Positions 11,300-22,905 of a stretch of DNA of 64,000 nt are shown here, one piece after another. The stretch is taken from positions 37,710,042 through 37,774,041 of the forward strand of contig JAVLUZ010000154.1 in the NCBI GenBank assembly GCA_036768485.1, in the 5' to 3' direction. A program made the translations under genes and the position numbers. The stretch is from Mermis nigrescens (Eukaryota; Nematoda; Enoplea; Mermithida; Mermithidae). The stretch's first letter is position 1. The number at the start of each line of letters is the position of its first letter. The notes below the pieces were generated by a model that made no database searches, was not told where the DNA came from, and saw only the letters and a program-made list of their open reading frames with translations.

Positions 11300-11415
11300 G
11301 TGATCGGACCGAGGCCTCAGCCTTGGCCTCGGCAATCCTCGGCGTTTTTTGGAGCCTCAGCCTCAGCGCCGAGGGCGAAGCTGAAAAGTGCCAAGGCGCC
11401 GAGGGTTAAAATCAA
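11300..11415. repeat. GC-rich subterminal CCTCGG-type array, left end of family E
   Basis: Dense CCTCAGC/CCTCGGC/GCCGAGG words just inside the left inverted end. The mirror array lies at about 16880-16965. It stands out strongly against the AT-rich surroundings. Confidence 0.6.
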
Positions 11416-11872
11416 ATTTGAATAAGTTTAATATATCGTTGAATATTAACTATTTAGAATGCATCTGCAGTACACAGGCTATTTTTTACCTATAGACTTT
11501 TCTTATGGTTTTAGTCACATTCCCAGTTACACCAAGTTACATACAGCAAAGTGCCAATTTATTATTCATGTGATGACTAAGTTTTAATTCTCATGCTCGC
11601 TACATGGATCGGAAACACACATTCCCGAAGGGGGTGAAGGAGGTTGTTACCCTCTTCTCAGGGTACAAGACTCAAGTCACTGTCAAACAATTTTTGGTGA
11701 AAACCTTTTGAATAATTTTTGAAGTCAATTTTTACTATGGCAAAAGTGCAGCTAACTATTAGAATTTCACGAAGTGATACAGTATTTTTATATGTAAGCA
11801 AGAGTGAATAGACTAACTATCACTATAAAACATGCATGCAACAGCTCAAAATTTTTGGGAGGGGCTTCTCGG

Positions 11873-12114
11873 CATACATGTAACGGCTTGAAATTTCGGA
11901 TAGGAGTGCCTGGCCATTTTTAGAACGAGGGGGATCAGCGACTTTAATTTTATGCCAAAAATGGCAAAAGTACCTAAAAATAGCCAACAAAGCGCAAATT
12001 TTCGCCAAAAATGGGAGGGTGGGTCAAAATTTTCTGACGTTGGAGGGAAGGGTGTGTGGAGGACGTCCAACCCTGGGTGGATGGGGAATTCCCAAACCCC
12101 CTGTTACACGTATG
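11873..12114. mobile_element. Short hAT-like element (family I)
   Basis: It starts CATACATGTAACGG and ends with the inverse of CATACGTGTAACAG. Flanking octamers CTTCTCGG and GTTTTAGG match 5/8, weak alone. Sequence on either side (from about 11832, and after 12115) resembles the same family, so this may be a copy nested in a sibling. A second copy is at 19721-19914. Confidence 0.45.
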
Positions 12115-12787
12115 GTTTTAGGCCATTTTTATGGGAGAGGGGGTAAATGATCACGAATTTTCGGCCGAAAATCGCAAGAACGCACCTAAAAATGGCCAAT
12201 AAATGCAGGTTTTGCCAAAAATCGATTTCGGCTCGTGCATTTTTTTTGGAGCCATTTTTATATAATGTTAAAATACTTTCTTGGACAAAGTGATATTAAT
12301 TATATCGTTTTTCAGTATATTTTGAGAAATTTCAAAAAATTTTCGGCGCTTCACGCAAAATGTCGCTAATATACTGTATTTAGATTGCAGCAGGGGAAAT
12401 AAACACTCCAAAATCAATTTTTGTGTAATCTAGGCATCTTTATGCAGATTTAAATATCTTTTGCATCTATTTATCCTGTTTTTAAAACTTTTATGCAAAA
12501 TAAGTAACTATTTAATAACTTTGCACTTTTTTGCCATTCAAAGATAAAATTGACTAATTCATTCTGATGTTGCATTGGATTTCTACATAAGCACAGTAGT
12601 GCTTATTACAAGATTTAATTGGCATATTACAATATCTGTAATATTTCTGATTTTATAGTACAAGTTGTTTCAGCTTTCTCAGTCGAGTTTTATGTGTAAA
12701 TTTCATCAAAAGCTGATTAAAATTTCAGCGCTTCGCGCCAAACTAATATTATCAACTAAATTCAAGCCGAATTATCTTATTTAGGGC

Positions 12788-13166
12788 CACGGTTTTTTGT
12801 ATTCGGCAAAGATTTTTCATAATGTACCGAATCTTTTCAGGACCGTCTTTGTACATGCACAAAGATTTTTGGAGAGACAAAAACTGTACAAAGGTGTAAA
12901 ATTTCCGAAAATTTTCGGCGCATCAGTATTGTCTGTCCTATAGATCTTTAAATAGTAGAATTTGCATTTAGAATGCTATATTCAAATATTCAGAAACTCA
13001 GGAATTAGCTAAGATACACTACCAAAGGTCGAAAAACCCTGTTTTAGCACACTAAATCGCTACTGTACCATAGTACACAAAAATTTGCATGTAAAAAATG
13101 TTCAAAGACTTTTGGATACCATTTTTGTACACGTAAAAAAGGTATCTTGCACAAAAAAAAACACTG
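12788..13166 (+). mobile_element. hAT MITE, family B
   Basis: Left end CACGGTTTTTTGTATTCGGC, right end ...ACAAAAAAAAACACTG. Target duplication TTTAGGGC (12780-12787) / TTTAGGAC (13167-13174), 7/8. The inside follows the family pattern: TCTTTGTACATG..TACAAAG palindrome, a decayed GGCGC hairpin, and CACACTAAATCGCTACTGTA. Confidence 0.8.
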
Positions 13167-13179
13167 TTTAGGACTGCAT

Positions 13180-14060
13180 GCCGGTTGCAGGTCACACACT
13201 GGCAGTATGTAAAAATGTGTATGTTTAAAAACATATTTATATAAAATATCTACAAAAATTGTTCGCTCATACAAAGACACTACTTAATTTACTGGTCCCC
13301 CATTGTTGGATTTCACCCCTCCCTCAACTCTGAACCTTGGGAAACTATGATCGGAAAGTACAGTGCAGTTTCCGTCATATTACCTGCCACACCAGAATTT
13401 GATGACCGATAAAGCGTGTTTAAACATGCATTGCTGCAAAAGCGAGCACAACAATGGCTACAGTTCTGTCTTTACTTAGCTTATTTCGTTTGTTCGTTTA
13501 TTTCTTACGACACTGTTTTCTTATTTATAGTAAAAAAGTTTTTAAGTGCTTGTTCAGCCATATTTTATATCAACTTTTCCAAGTCTTCATCAACGGCAAC
13601 TTGTTAAATTAAGTATGCCTTCATGCTGCTGACTTTATTTAATAAATCCTTCACACATTTAATCTACTCTTATTGAAAATAAAAATGAATTGTTTGACAT
13701 TCGATAAAGTGTTTAATATTACGATTATTCTCTAGCTCATGTGCATACAAAATATCCTAGGAGTACTATTTATAGGCATACCTGGACAAAGGCCAGTCTT
13801 CCAGATGATACCGGCGGCCAAAAATTGTGGTTGGTTGCTGATTCGAAACAGGGTTGTTTTGGAATATGTTACCTCATAGCTTTTTCGAAAAGTTCTGCAT
13901 GTCTGCAGGCATCATTTGCGTTTGTTTTATCCGTCTTAATTTACTCGCATTTAGCATCATCAGTCAGTACACTAATGGTTTACAACTATAGTTTCAAGAG
14001 TGTTCACCTCTGGAAATTTTTTTGGCCTTTTTATCATCCTCAGCTCAATTTCACAGATTT
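13180..14060. other. No gene recognised
   Basis: AT-rich interior of element E. Open frames at 13416-13607 and 13741-14064 (up to 107 codons) show no family resemblance and are probably chance. Confidence 0.6.
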
Positions 14061-15260
14061 TTAAAGGACAAGACAACGCAAAAAATTGACCTTATTATGG
14101 AAAATTTCTACCCTATACTTTACAGAAGTCCAATTAAGCAGCCTTTTTACAAATAAACAATGAAATAATTTATTATATTTGCCAAATAGCGCGTGAAAAA
14201 TTTGGCCTTTTTATTTTTGAAACATTATTAAAGATTACATCTGGCACAAAGCAGCCAAATAATCTTGACCTTCTATCCTCTTAAGCTTAATATGATCGCT
14301 TTTCAAAGATACGGAACTTATTACCATTTTCGCCATAAAATTTCTTAATCATCCTTAAACTTCGCTTAGGTTTGTAAATGCTTCTTTCATGCGAAACGGG
14401 AAATAAGAATATTAAATCTAGCAGAAATGTTGATAATTTCCCATTTCAGCTTAATTTTAGAAATTTATCGAAACAGAATTATGAATGAATTAGTGGCGTC
14501 GGCATCATTAATGGAAAATTATGGCATTTCCATCACCTTCGACTTAATTTTTGAGGTATGTAGGGTTGATAAGAGAAAGACAAAATTCTGGTATTTAGAT
14601 TTTTGTCCTCTGAAATTTTGCGCCACCTGTAAAACTTTAACCTAGTACAAAAATGTATTCGACTAAATGTCTGTCGACGAGTTTTATATAATGGCGAATG
14701 GAAATATTCAGAAGAATTTAAAATTTGTGATTCGAGAAATTTTTTAGCATTTTTACTCTTTTAAACTCAATTTTGCGGCCTCTGAAGACAAACAGTGCAA
14801 AAACGGGCTTATTATAAAACTGGCGAAAATTTTTTGACGTTCTGGTATCCTCAAGCTGAATTTTGAAGCTTTCTTAATAGAGAGAGTGCTTAAATTATAT
14901 CTGGCGCGTAACACCAGAACATTTCTACATTTTTATCTATTTAAACTCAAATTTGCAGGTTTCTGGATATAAACAATCCAGTAATTATGCCTGGCGCGAA
15001 GCGCCAAAAATTTTTGAGAGTTCTATCCTTTTACTTAAATTTTGCAACTTTCTAAACAGCAATAGGTACAGTAATTATAGTTTGCGCGAAGCTGCCGAAT
15101 TCCCAATGTTCTTATCCTTTTGAGCTCAATTTCGCAGCTTTCTGAATGTATGCAATAGAAATTATATCCAGCCCGGCGCGAAGCGCTGGAAATTTCCGAT
15201 ATATTTATTCTTTTATGCTCACTTTTGCAGGTTTACAAATATAAGCTATGCAGCAATTTT
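14060..15260. repeat. Degenerate ~90-bp tandem repeat
   Basis: Units pair a GCGCGAAGCGCC-type hairpin, a TTTTTATCCTTTT segment, a CTCAATTTTGCAG segment and CAGTAATTATA. Spacing is about 90 bp, clearest at 14893, 14984, 15074 and 15162. Identity falls toward 14060. Confidence 0.65.
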
Positions 15261-15284
15261 TAGCTGAGAAGTCGGGAAAAAATT

Positions 15285-16640
15285 TTAAGACTGATTGGCT
15301 GAGTGGTTGGTTCGTCAGTTGACTGACCAATTGATCAAATGATTAATCGGTTGCTTGGTTGGTTGATTGATTGGGTTAATGGTTGACGATTGATTGATTG
15401 ACTGGTTGGTTTGTTGGCTGGTTGATTGGTCGGTTAGATGGTTGGTTGATCTGATGATTCGTCATTTGGTCGGTTAGTCCTTAAATGGGTTGGCTTGTCA
15501 CTTAATCAGCAGACCGTTTGGTTACTTCGTTCATCGGCTGAGTGGTTGGTTTGTGAGTTGGTTGATCGGCTGGTTAAGCATCGATTGGTTAATTGGTTGC
15601 TTGGCCAGATAGTTGTTTGAGCAGTTTGGTTGGGTGGTTGCTTGGCTGGTTAGTTGTTTAATTGGCTAGTTGCTTTGTTGATTGGCCTATTGTTTTGTTG
15701 TTTGGTTGGCCATTTGATTGGTTGGTTGTTTAGTTGGTTGTTTGGTTAGGTGGTTGGCCAGGTGGTTGGTTGGTTGGTTGGTTATTCGGTTGACTAGTTG
15801 GCTGGCCGGTTGGTTGGCTGTTTGATTGGTCGGTTGGCCAGTTGGTTGGCTAATTAATTGGTTAATTGGCTGATTGGTTGGTTGGCTGGTTGGTTGGTGG
15901 GCCTCTTAGTTGGTCGGTCGGCTGGTTGGTTGATTGACTAGTTATTTGCTCTGTTGGCCGGTTGGTTGGTTGGCCAGTAAGTTGGTTAGTTGGCTCGTTA
16001 GTTGGTTGATTGGTTGGTGGTGTGTCGGTTGGTTGGTTGGTTGGCCAATTGGTTGGTTGGTTGGCCAATTGGTTGGTTGGTTGGCCAATTGGTTGGTTGG
16101 TTAATTGATTGGGTATCTAGTTGGTTGTTTGGTTGGCTAGTTGGTTGGTTGGTTGATTGGTTGGTTGGTTGGCTATATACTTAAATGGTTGGTTGGCCGT
16201 TTAGTTGGTTTGTTGGTTGGCCGGTTGGTTGTTTGGTTGACCGGTTGGTTGCTGGTAGGTTGGCTGATTGGTTGGCTGGCTAGTTAAATGGTTGGTTGGC
16301 TGTTTTTTTGCTGGCTTGGTTGGATGGCCAGCTATTTGTTCGGTTGCTTGCTTGGTTGGCCAGTTGGTTGGTTGGTTGGCTAGTTCCTTGGTTGGCTGAT
16401 TGATTGGTTAGTCAGCCACTTGGTTGGCCGGTTGGTTAGTTGGTTGTTTGGTTGGTTGGGCAGTTAGTTGGTTGGTTGGTTGGCCTGTTGGTTGGTTGAT
16501 TAGTTGGATGGTTGGTTATTTGGTTGGTTGGTTGTTTGGTTGGTCAGTTGGTGGGTTAGTTGGCCAATTAGTTAATTGGTTGGTTGGACTGTTACTTGGT
16601 TGGCTGATTGACTGGTCCGATGACTGATTGAACTAATGTC
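15285..16640 (+). repeat. 1.35-kb GGTT-rich satellite
   Basis: Almost entirely TTGG/GGTT tetramers broken by single substitutions, G-rich on plus. A purer 20-bp higher-order unit (GGTTGGTTGGTTGGCCAATT) is repeated at about 16025-16105. All three frames read Gly/Trp/Leu/Val on plus and Gln/Pro/Thr/Asn on minus, so the long open frames are artefacts. Runs of four GG doublets could form two-tier G-quadruplexes. Confidence 0.9.
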
Positions 16641-16734
16641 TTAATGATCTATTTACATGTTTTTGTACTTGCACATTGATTTTTGCTGAGTTTATCTTTG
16701 TTTTTTAACAAAAAAATTCAGGTGATACTCGCGA

Positions 16735-16820
16735 ACTTCCCAGGTGATACCGAGTGGCCTTCAGGTGATACCGAGTGGCCTTCAGGTGATACCAAGTGGC
16801 CTTCAGGTGATACCAGGTTG
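16735..16820 (+). repeat. ~25-bp minisatellite
   Basis: About four to five head-to-tail copies of CTTCAGGTGATACCGAGTGG, the last ones slightly diverged. Confidence 0.85.
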
Positions 16821-17471
16821 AACCGGGTTGAAACCATTGTCCAGATGTGTTTATAGGTATGGGTATATAAGCTTGACTCTCGGCATTACCCTCGGCCTCG
16901 GCCGAGGCAAGGATTTTAAGTCGCCTCGGCCTCGGCCGAGGCCGAGGAGTCCAAAAGTACCCTCGGTCCGATCACTGGGTCCCCTTTTTTCCAGTAGTGC
17001 CATAATGACCATAATGACACGGTTTAAACAAGACAATAAAAGACAAGAAAATATTTTTTAGCATTAATAACAAGTATGAATTAAATCAATCCTGTGCGGA
17101 GCGCCGGAAACTTTGAATTTTACCTTCCAAAACGTATTTTTCGCATTACAGGAATTTCCAAAACCGTCAACCAAGCTCCAAAACTTTTTCCATTCCCCAA
17201 AATTTTTGTTGGCAAATGGACCAAAAAAGTGGAAAAAAACAGTGTGTGGAAAACAGAAAGTCGATAATCAATCTCGGCTTAATATCCTAAAATTCAATGT
17301 TTTCTAGAAAAAATTTCATCTCACTAAAAATTCTATAAAAATTTTCGTTCTTTGGTCGCGCTTGAGCCAAAATTATTGGAAAAAAGATAATATCTGGCGA
17401 CAAGCGCCAAAAATTTGAAGATTTTGCTTCAAAGGCAGGCAATTTTTTATCTTTCCGTGTATTAGCTTACC

Positions 17472-17700
17472 TTTGTCGAAGAAGAAGAAGAAGAAAATAA
17501 GTTTATTGCCAACACAAAATTGATAAAAATACAAAACCAACGATAATTCATATACGGATGTTGTACTTGTATTAGTAATGAAGCACACGAGTCAATGAAA
17601 TGACGAATTTCACGCGCACCCTTCAAAATATCTAGATAAATCGAAGTTCGCTGATCGAGATCTAAATATGTGATTTAAATATATTTTCTGAGTTTCAAAA
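17472..17700 (-). mobile_element. LINE 3' end with (TTC)n tail, copy 5
   Basis: On minus, RSANFDLSRYFEGCA and stop (about 17630-17675) matches the ORF2 terminus of copy 1. It is followed by a 3' UTR, CAATAAACTTATTTTC and a TTC run (GAA repeats on plus at 17478-17494). Confidence 0.75.
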
Positions 17701-17893
17701 GGATATATGTATAGTTATTTTCTCGGCTCCAAAATGGGATTAATAGCTATTCGTAGTCCAAAAGGCTATAGCGATGTTTTTGAATCCAAAAAGGCTATAT
17801 AGCTAGTTTTTTGAAACCAAAAAGGCTACATAGCTAATTTTTTGACTCCAAAAGGACTGTAGAGCCGTTTTTATGAAGCACTATAGTTATCTA
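17694..17893. repeat. ~34-bp GGCTATATAGC repeats
   Basis: Five or so units of the type CCAAAAAGGCTATATAGCTA followed by TTTTTTGA. Each unit carries a TATAGCTA near-palindrome. The same repeat returns at 18664-18860 and 22615-22905 and is the landing site of large transposons. Confidence 0.7.
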
Positions 17894-17939
17894 GAAAAGT
17901 ACCTCGGTCCGATCACTGGGTCCTTTTTATCCAAAAAGT

Positions 17940-18870
17940 ACCCTCGGTCCGATCACTGGGTCCCTTTTTTCCAGTAGTGCCATAATGACACGGTTTAAAC
18001 AAGACAATAAAAGACAAGAAAATATTTTTTAGCTTTAATAACAAGTATGAATTAAATCAATCCTGTGCGGAGCGCCGGAAACTTTGAATTTTACCTTCCA
18101 ATACGTATTTTCGCATTACAGGAATTTCCAAAACCGTCAACCAAGCTCCAAAACTTTTTCCATTCCCCAAAATTTTTGGTTGACAAATTGACCAAAGAAG
18201 TGGAAAAAAACAGTGTGTGGAAAACAGAAAGTCGATAATCAATCTCGGCTTAATATCCTAAAATTCAATGTTTTCTAAAAAAATTTCATCTCACTAAAAA
18301 TCCTATAAAAATTTTCGTTCTTTGGTCGCGCTTGAGCCAAAATTATTGGAAAAAGATAATATCTGGCGACAAGCGCCAAAAATTTGAAGATTTTGCTTCA
18401 AAGGCAGGCAATTTTTTATCTTTCCGTGTATCAGCTTACCTTTGACGAAGAAGAAGAAGAAGAAAATAAGTTTATTGCCAACACAAAATTGATAAAAATA
18501 CAAAACCAACGATAATTCATATACGGATGTTGTACTTGTATTAGTAATGAAGCACACGAGTCAATGAAATGACGAATTTCACGCGCACCCTTTAAAATAT
18601 CTAGATAAATCGAAGTTCGCTGATCGAGATCTAAATATGTGATTTAAATATATTTTCTGAGTTTCAAAAGGATATATGTATAGTTATTTTCTCGGCTCCA
18701 AAATGGGGTTAATAGCTATTTGTAGTCCAAAAGGCTATAGCGATGTTTTTGAATCCAAAAAGGCTATATAGCTAGTTTTTTGAAACCAAAAAGGCTACAT
18801 AGCCAATTTTTTGACTCCAAAAAGGACTGTAGAGCCGTTTTTAAGAAGCACATAGTTATCTAGGATTCTT
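17940..18870. repeat. ~0.97-kb tandem duplication, second copy
   Basis: Second copy of 16959-17893, including the E-family end, the LINE 3' end (GAA tail at about 18446-18462, FDLSRYF terminus) and the GGCTATATAGC repeats. It continues past the duplication into TTGGTTTTCATCCCTTCTG, which also occurs at 27486, and so marks the uninterrupted form of that site. Confidence 0.85.
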
Positions 18871-19720
18871 GGTTTTCATCCCTTCTGAAAGATTGATCTT
18901 GCGCACCTATGGACCAAAGGATGAATTAAATGAGACGTTTTAAAACCAATTGAACTGTAAGCTTTGTAAATTTTGCTACCCAGATGCCTTGAATTAGGTG
19001 AGAATTCAATAGACATCCTCTTTAAGAAATCGAATTTTCTGCATATAAACCTGTGCAGATCAGTAGACACATGCAAAATACGCTTCAGGTTGTATAAAGA
19101 TTAAAAATGGAGCGTGTAAATTGCCTGCTTGGGACTACATCGATTAATTATAATTGCGTGATTCGGCGTGTAACGCCAAAATTTTTGCGATTTTTGGCTA
19201 AAAAAGCGCCAAGAGGAAGTAGAGGGAAAAACTATCCTCATATTTCATTTTGTGGGAGAGGGGGCACGTGCCCTCACCTATTGTCCGGATTTTATGTTTA
19301 CACAGTTGTCCAATACTGAGTCTGAATTTTACCGAATTGTCTGAGTCCGCATTTTACCCACACCCTTTAAATTGCTTAAGATGCGTGAATTTGCATATGC
19401 TTAGGTATATACATAGTTTCCCAGGGTCGAAAGTTGGGGGGGGGTGAAATCCAAAATTTTGGGACCACTAAATTTAGAGTTCTACCCTTTTTGCAGGGCA
19501 AATATGGAAAATGGCTAAAACATTGTATACAACATGTTTTAAAGTGAAAAACTACATTTTAAAGTACTATCTGTCCAATTCTGACTAGTTTCTTCTTGTA
19601 AGTAAAAAATATCAAGGATGCCTTTTAGATCATTGGGAATGTTTGCCGTTTGCCCTACCTAAAAAATTAATTTTCAAGCCAAGTTACTGGGAGTTTATGA
19701 GGTTTTGTTTGGACCGTATC

Positions 19721-19914
19721 CATACATGTAGCAGCTTGTAATTTTACGTGGGGTCACCTAGCCAAAACTGGCCAAAAACACCTAAAAATGGTCAAAAAAC
19801 GTAAGTATTCGCCAAACATGAGAGTAGGATCAAAAATTTTCTGACCTTTGGGCCAAGGGGACGACCAACTTGAGGTGGGGATTCCTCTCTCCAATCTCGC
19901 CTGTTACGTGTATA
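19721..19914. mobile_element. Short hAT-like element (family I), second copy
   Basis: Starts CATACATGTAGCAGCTTG and ends CCTGTTACGTGTATA. Flanks ACCGTATC and ACCGTAGT match 6/8. Inside, GGCCAAAAACACCTAAAAAT matches the copy at 11873-12114. Confidence 0.5.
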
Positions 19915-19919
19915 ACCGT

Positions 19920-20420
19920 AGTCCGTACCATATTTTACAGTAACGCTTTAAAATCATTTTTATCATTAATTCATTTATTTTATTATGTGCTTATGATTTA
20001 CTAATAATTTTATAATTTATGAATGATAACTTTAAATCTCATTTATTTGCTGATATTTTTATCAAATTGAATGATAATGATTCATTTCAAAATTTTCTCC
20101 ATTATTATTTTACTGTTGCTGATGATGAGTTCCTGCATAGAAGTGTAGCTGCAGAATCTGAGATTATGTCTAGCTGAAGTTCTTAATTAAATATGCCGAT
20201 GTTCATGTGCTGCAATTATTCTTTTTTTAGTGCAATTGTCAGTTTTTAACGTCGATTAAAGCAAATAATGCCGGCGTACCATATATCGTAAACATGAACC
20301 TGATTAACAAAATTTTTTGCATGTTATGTGCCATACAAGAGCTTAAGGGATGAAAGGTGGGTATTACTCCCTGAACTCTGAAAAACTGATAGCTATACAG
20401 CTATTTTGGCCGAAAAAGCA
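19920..20420. other. No gene recognised
   Basis: AT-rich sequence without recognisable frames or repeats, ending in the GGCTATATAGC-type repeat that precedes the element at 20432. Confidence 0.6.
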
Positions 20421-21017
20421 TTGCTATATATCAGTGATCGTACTGGAACCCCGACCCCGACCCCGAAAAACCCCGGCCTAAACCCCGAACCCCGACCGGG
20501 GGCATGATTTTTCGAGTCGGGGTTGAACCTTTTTCGGGGGTGAAATATAGCATTTTGTTTGTTGGTACATAGAAGAATTGTATAAATAGCAAATAAATTC
20601 GGAACAAGAACGATTCATTCACCAGCAAAATTAATATGTTAAATTCGACACTCGCGATATTTCATAAAAGTACGCCTGGTCGCCATGTTGTTTAGACGTA
20701 TATTTTCCATTATGAAGTGCGCCGAAATTACTGCGGAATCACAGGCGTAGCCGGGGGGAATGGAGGCACATGCCCCGCCGGAATTTTCAGAAATTATGTT
20801 GATTTTTCTGGCGCAATGTGTCCAGAACATTGAGTTTAAAAAGGCACAAACGTCAAAATTTTCCGGCGCTTCTCGCCAAGTCATTATTATTCATCGTTAT
20901 ACAGATCCAATGAATTTAAAAGCTTGAATCTGTTAAAATAATCCAGCACTTCGCAGCACTTTAGTGATTTAATGCACTATTAGTTCATTGAATGAAACTG
21001 CACATGCTTGTTGGACA

Positions 21018-21463
21018 CACGTTTTTTTGTATTCGGCAAAGATTTTTCGCGATGTACAAAGACTTTTGGGGACCGTCTTTGTACATGTACAAAGATTTTT
21101 GGAAGACAAAAACTGCAAAAAAAGTTCGAAATTCGCGAAAATTCTCGGCGCTCCGCGCCGAAATGAGCAATTGTGTGTTCTAAATATCTTTATAATTTCA
21201 GAAATTGTATTTTGAAAGGAAAAATGCCAAATTTTTTGGCGCTTCGCGCCGTTTTGAGACAATTATTACTGATTTTTTGCCCTCAGAAACCTAGAAATTG
21301 CTAAAATACGTAACCAAAGGTCGAACAACTCTGTTTTTGCCACACTAAAATCGCTACTGTACCATATTATAGTACCCAAAAATTTGTGTGTACGAAATGT
21401 ACAAAGACTTTTAGGGACCATCTTTGTACATGTACAAACGGACCTTGTACAAAAAAAAGACTG
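21018..21463 (+). mobile_element. hAT MITE, family B
   Basis: 446 bp from CACGTTTTTTTGTATTCGGC to the inverse of CAGTCTTTTTTTTGTACAAG. Target duplication GTTGGACA (21010-21017) / GTTGAACA (21464-21471), 7/8. It holds two hairpins, GGCGCTCCGCGCC and GGCGCTTCGCGCC, about 95 bp apart. Open frames across it are by-products. Confidence 0.85.
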
Positions 21464-21471
21464 GTTGAACA

Positions 21472-22526
21472 TAATAGTAAAAGTGCGAAAATGTTTGCGT
21501 ACTAATTTGTCTATTCTCTGCTTTGTTTATCTTTCTTTACAAGGACACATAATTCTATTCCAAATGAAAGGAAAGGCCAAATTTCCTTATGTTTTTGCGC
21601 ATTTTCTGTTTTCTGAACTAATTAATAAGAAGGCCAAAAATGGGCCTGAAAATGGTAAGAACAAAATTCTCATTGATACATCTTTCAATGACTTATTGGT
21701 TGCGAACCGTTGCTGCGCTACATACTTAGCAGGGGTCGAAAAACGCATTTCAGCTCAGAAGTTTTGTGCAGTGTAGGTGTTCATCAATTTTAAGTTTTTT
21801 GGACTTAATTCAGAACCGAGATTTTGCCAATTTGCGAAAATTTTAACTTTACTAATTAAAAATTAGAGTGCTTTTTTACAAAATTTTCAGGGGTTCTGCT
21901 CTGGACCTCACTGGGGGCGCTTGAGCGCCACCCCAGACCCCCAGCCGTACAATCTCGTTCTACATGTTGAAAGAGATTTTTAGGAGGACAGAAAAGGTAA
22001 AAGGATTAGGAATTTTTAAAAATTTTCGGCGCTTCGCGCCGCAATTAGTTTATCTGTTCTGTATGATTTAAGCGGTATAAATTGAGTTTAAAGAGTAAAA
22101 ACGTCAAAATTTTCCTGCGCTCAGTACCGCCGATTATTGTCTTAGGGCGGTAAAATATGACTGAATTTCTTGATGCTTTGCGCCACTTATGATTTCCGAA
22201 CTGTTTGTCAATAAAAAGGCGTAAATTCTACATGAAAACGCTAAAAATTCCGAAAATTTTCGGCGCTTCGCGCCATTGTCTCCTCTACAATCAGTGCGCC
22301 ATAGAAAACCGTTATGAAAAAACTGTGGAAGAAAACGAAAAAGCGAGAGCGATTAGTAATTAAAATTGAAAGTAATGCCAAATTGCTAAAACCATGTTTG
22401 AACTTGGAATGAAAATAAAATGTTGAACATAACCAGCTTTATTAGTATGCTCTACAAACAAGTGAAGTTATCGTTTTTATGCTTTTCAAATTGGTATGTA
22501 ATCATGCAATGTTAATTGTTAATCTT
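21472..22526. repeat. Interior of family C with scattered GGCGC hairpins
   Basis: Contains GGCGCTTCGCGCC-type hairpins near 22028 and 22262 and an unrecognised 130-codon frame (21384-21776) that runs out of a MITE. I see no transposase or host gene. Confidence 0.55.
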
Positions 22527-22614
22527 CAACCCCGACCCCGAAAACCGGGGTTTTTCATCCCCGACCCCGACTCCCGATCGGGGGTGAAAATCTGACCCCG
22601 TACGATCACTGCTA

Positions 22615-22905
22615 TATATGCTTTTTTAGGCTCAGAAAATTAGCTATGTAGCATTTTTGGGCTCAGAAAGCTAAACTTACGGTATGAGCTCAGAAATGCT
22701 ACGTATATAGATGTCTTTTCTGATTTTCAAAAGGACATATTTCGATTTTCTTGACTAAAAAAGGGCTAAATAGCTATTTTTAGTTTAAAAAGGCTATGAA
22801 GTTATGTTTGTGAGTTCAAAAAGGCTGTATACACCGCTAATTTTCTGCGCCCAAAAAGGCTATATAGCTAATTTTCTGAGCCCAAAAAAGGCTACTGAAT
22901 CGTTT
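22615..22905. repeat. GGCTATATAGC repeats between two transposons
   Basis: Resumes the repeat interrupted by the element at 20432, and is cut again by the element at 22913. Units read GCCCAAAAAGGCTATATAGC followed by AATTTTCTGA. Confidence 0.7.

Larger units (their letters stand above)
11298..16977. mobile_element. 5.7-kb hAT-like element (family E)
   Basis: The ends are perfect 17-bp inverted repeats (CAGTGATCGGACCGAGG). The flanking octamers are GGTCCCCC (11290-11297) and GGTCCCCT (16978-16985), a 7/8 match to an 8-bp target duplication as made by hAT transposases. Subterminal CCTCGG/GCCGAGG words mark both ends. No transposase is visible, so the element is non-autonomous. It contains smaller elements, a ~90-bp tandem array and the GGTT satellite. 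Confidence 0.65.
16959..17893. repeat. ~0.97-kb tandem duplication, first copy
   Basis: It runs from the right end of element E through a LINE 3' end to the GGCTATATAGC repeats and matches 17940-18860 almost base for base, with offset drifting from 981 to about 969 bp through small indels. An extra partial junction (ACCTCGGTCCGATCACTG) sits near 17901. No intact gene. Confidence 0.85.
20432..22611. mobile_element. 2.2-kb hAT-like element (family C)
   Basis: Ends are inverted CAGTGATCGTAC. The flanking octamer CTATATAT is identical on both sides (20424-20431 and 22612-22619). Just inside each end are GC-rich ACCCCGACCCCG-type arrays (20447-20530 and 22527-22605). There is no transposase. A family B MITE sits at 21018-21463. 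The target is the GGCTATATAGC repeat. Confidence 0.8.

Noticed and set aside
15862..16627. Open frames rich in Trp/Leu/Val/Gly or Gln/Pro/Thr/Asn
   Set aside because: They are forced by the GGTT tetramer array, appear in several frames and on both strands, and have no non-repeat sequence.
21384..21776. 130-codon plus frame with GKAKFPYVFAHF
   Set aside because: It begins inside a family B MITE and shows no transposase or host-domain motifs.
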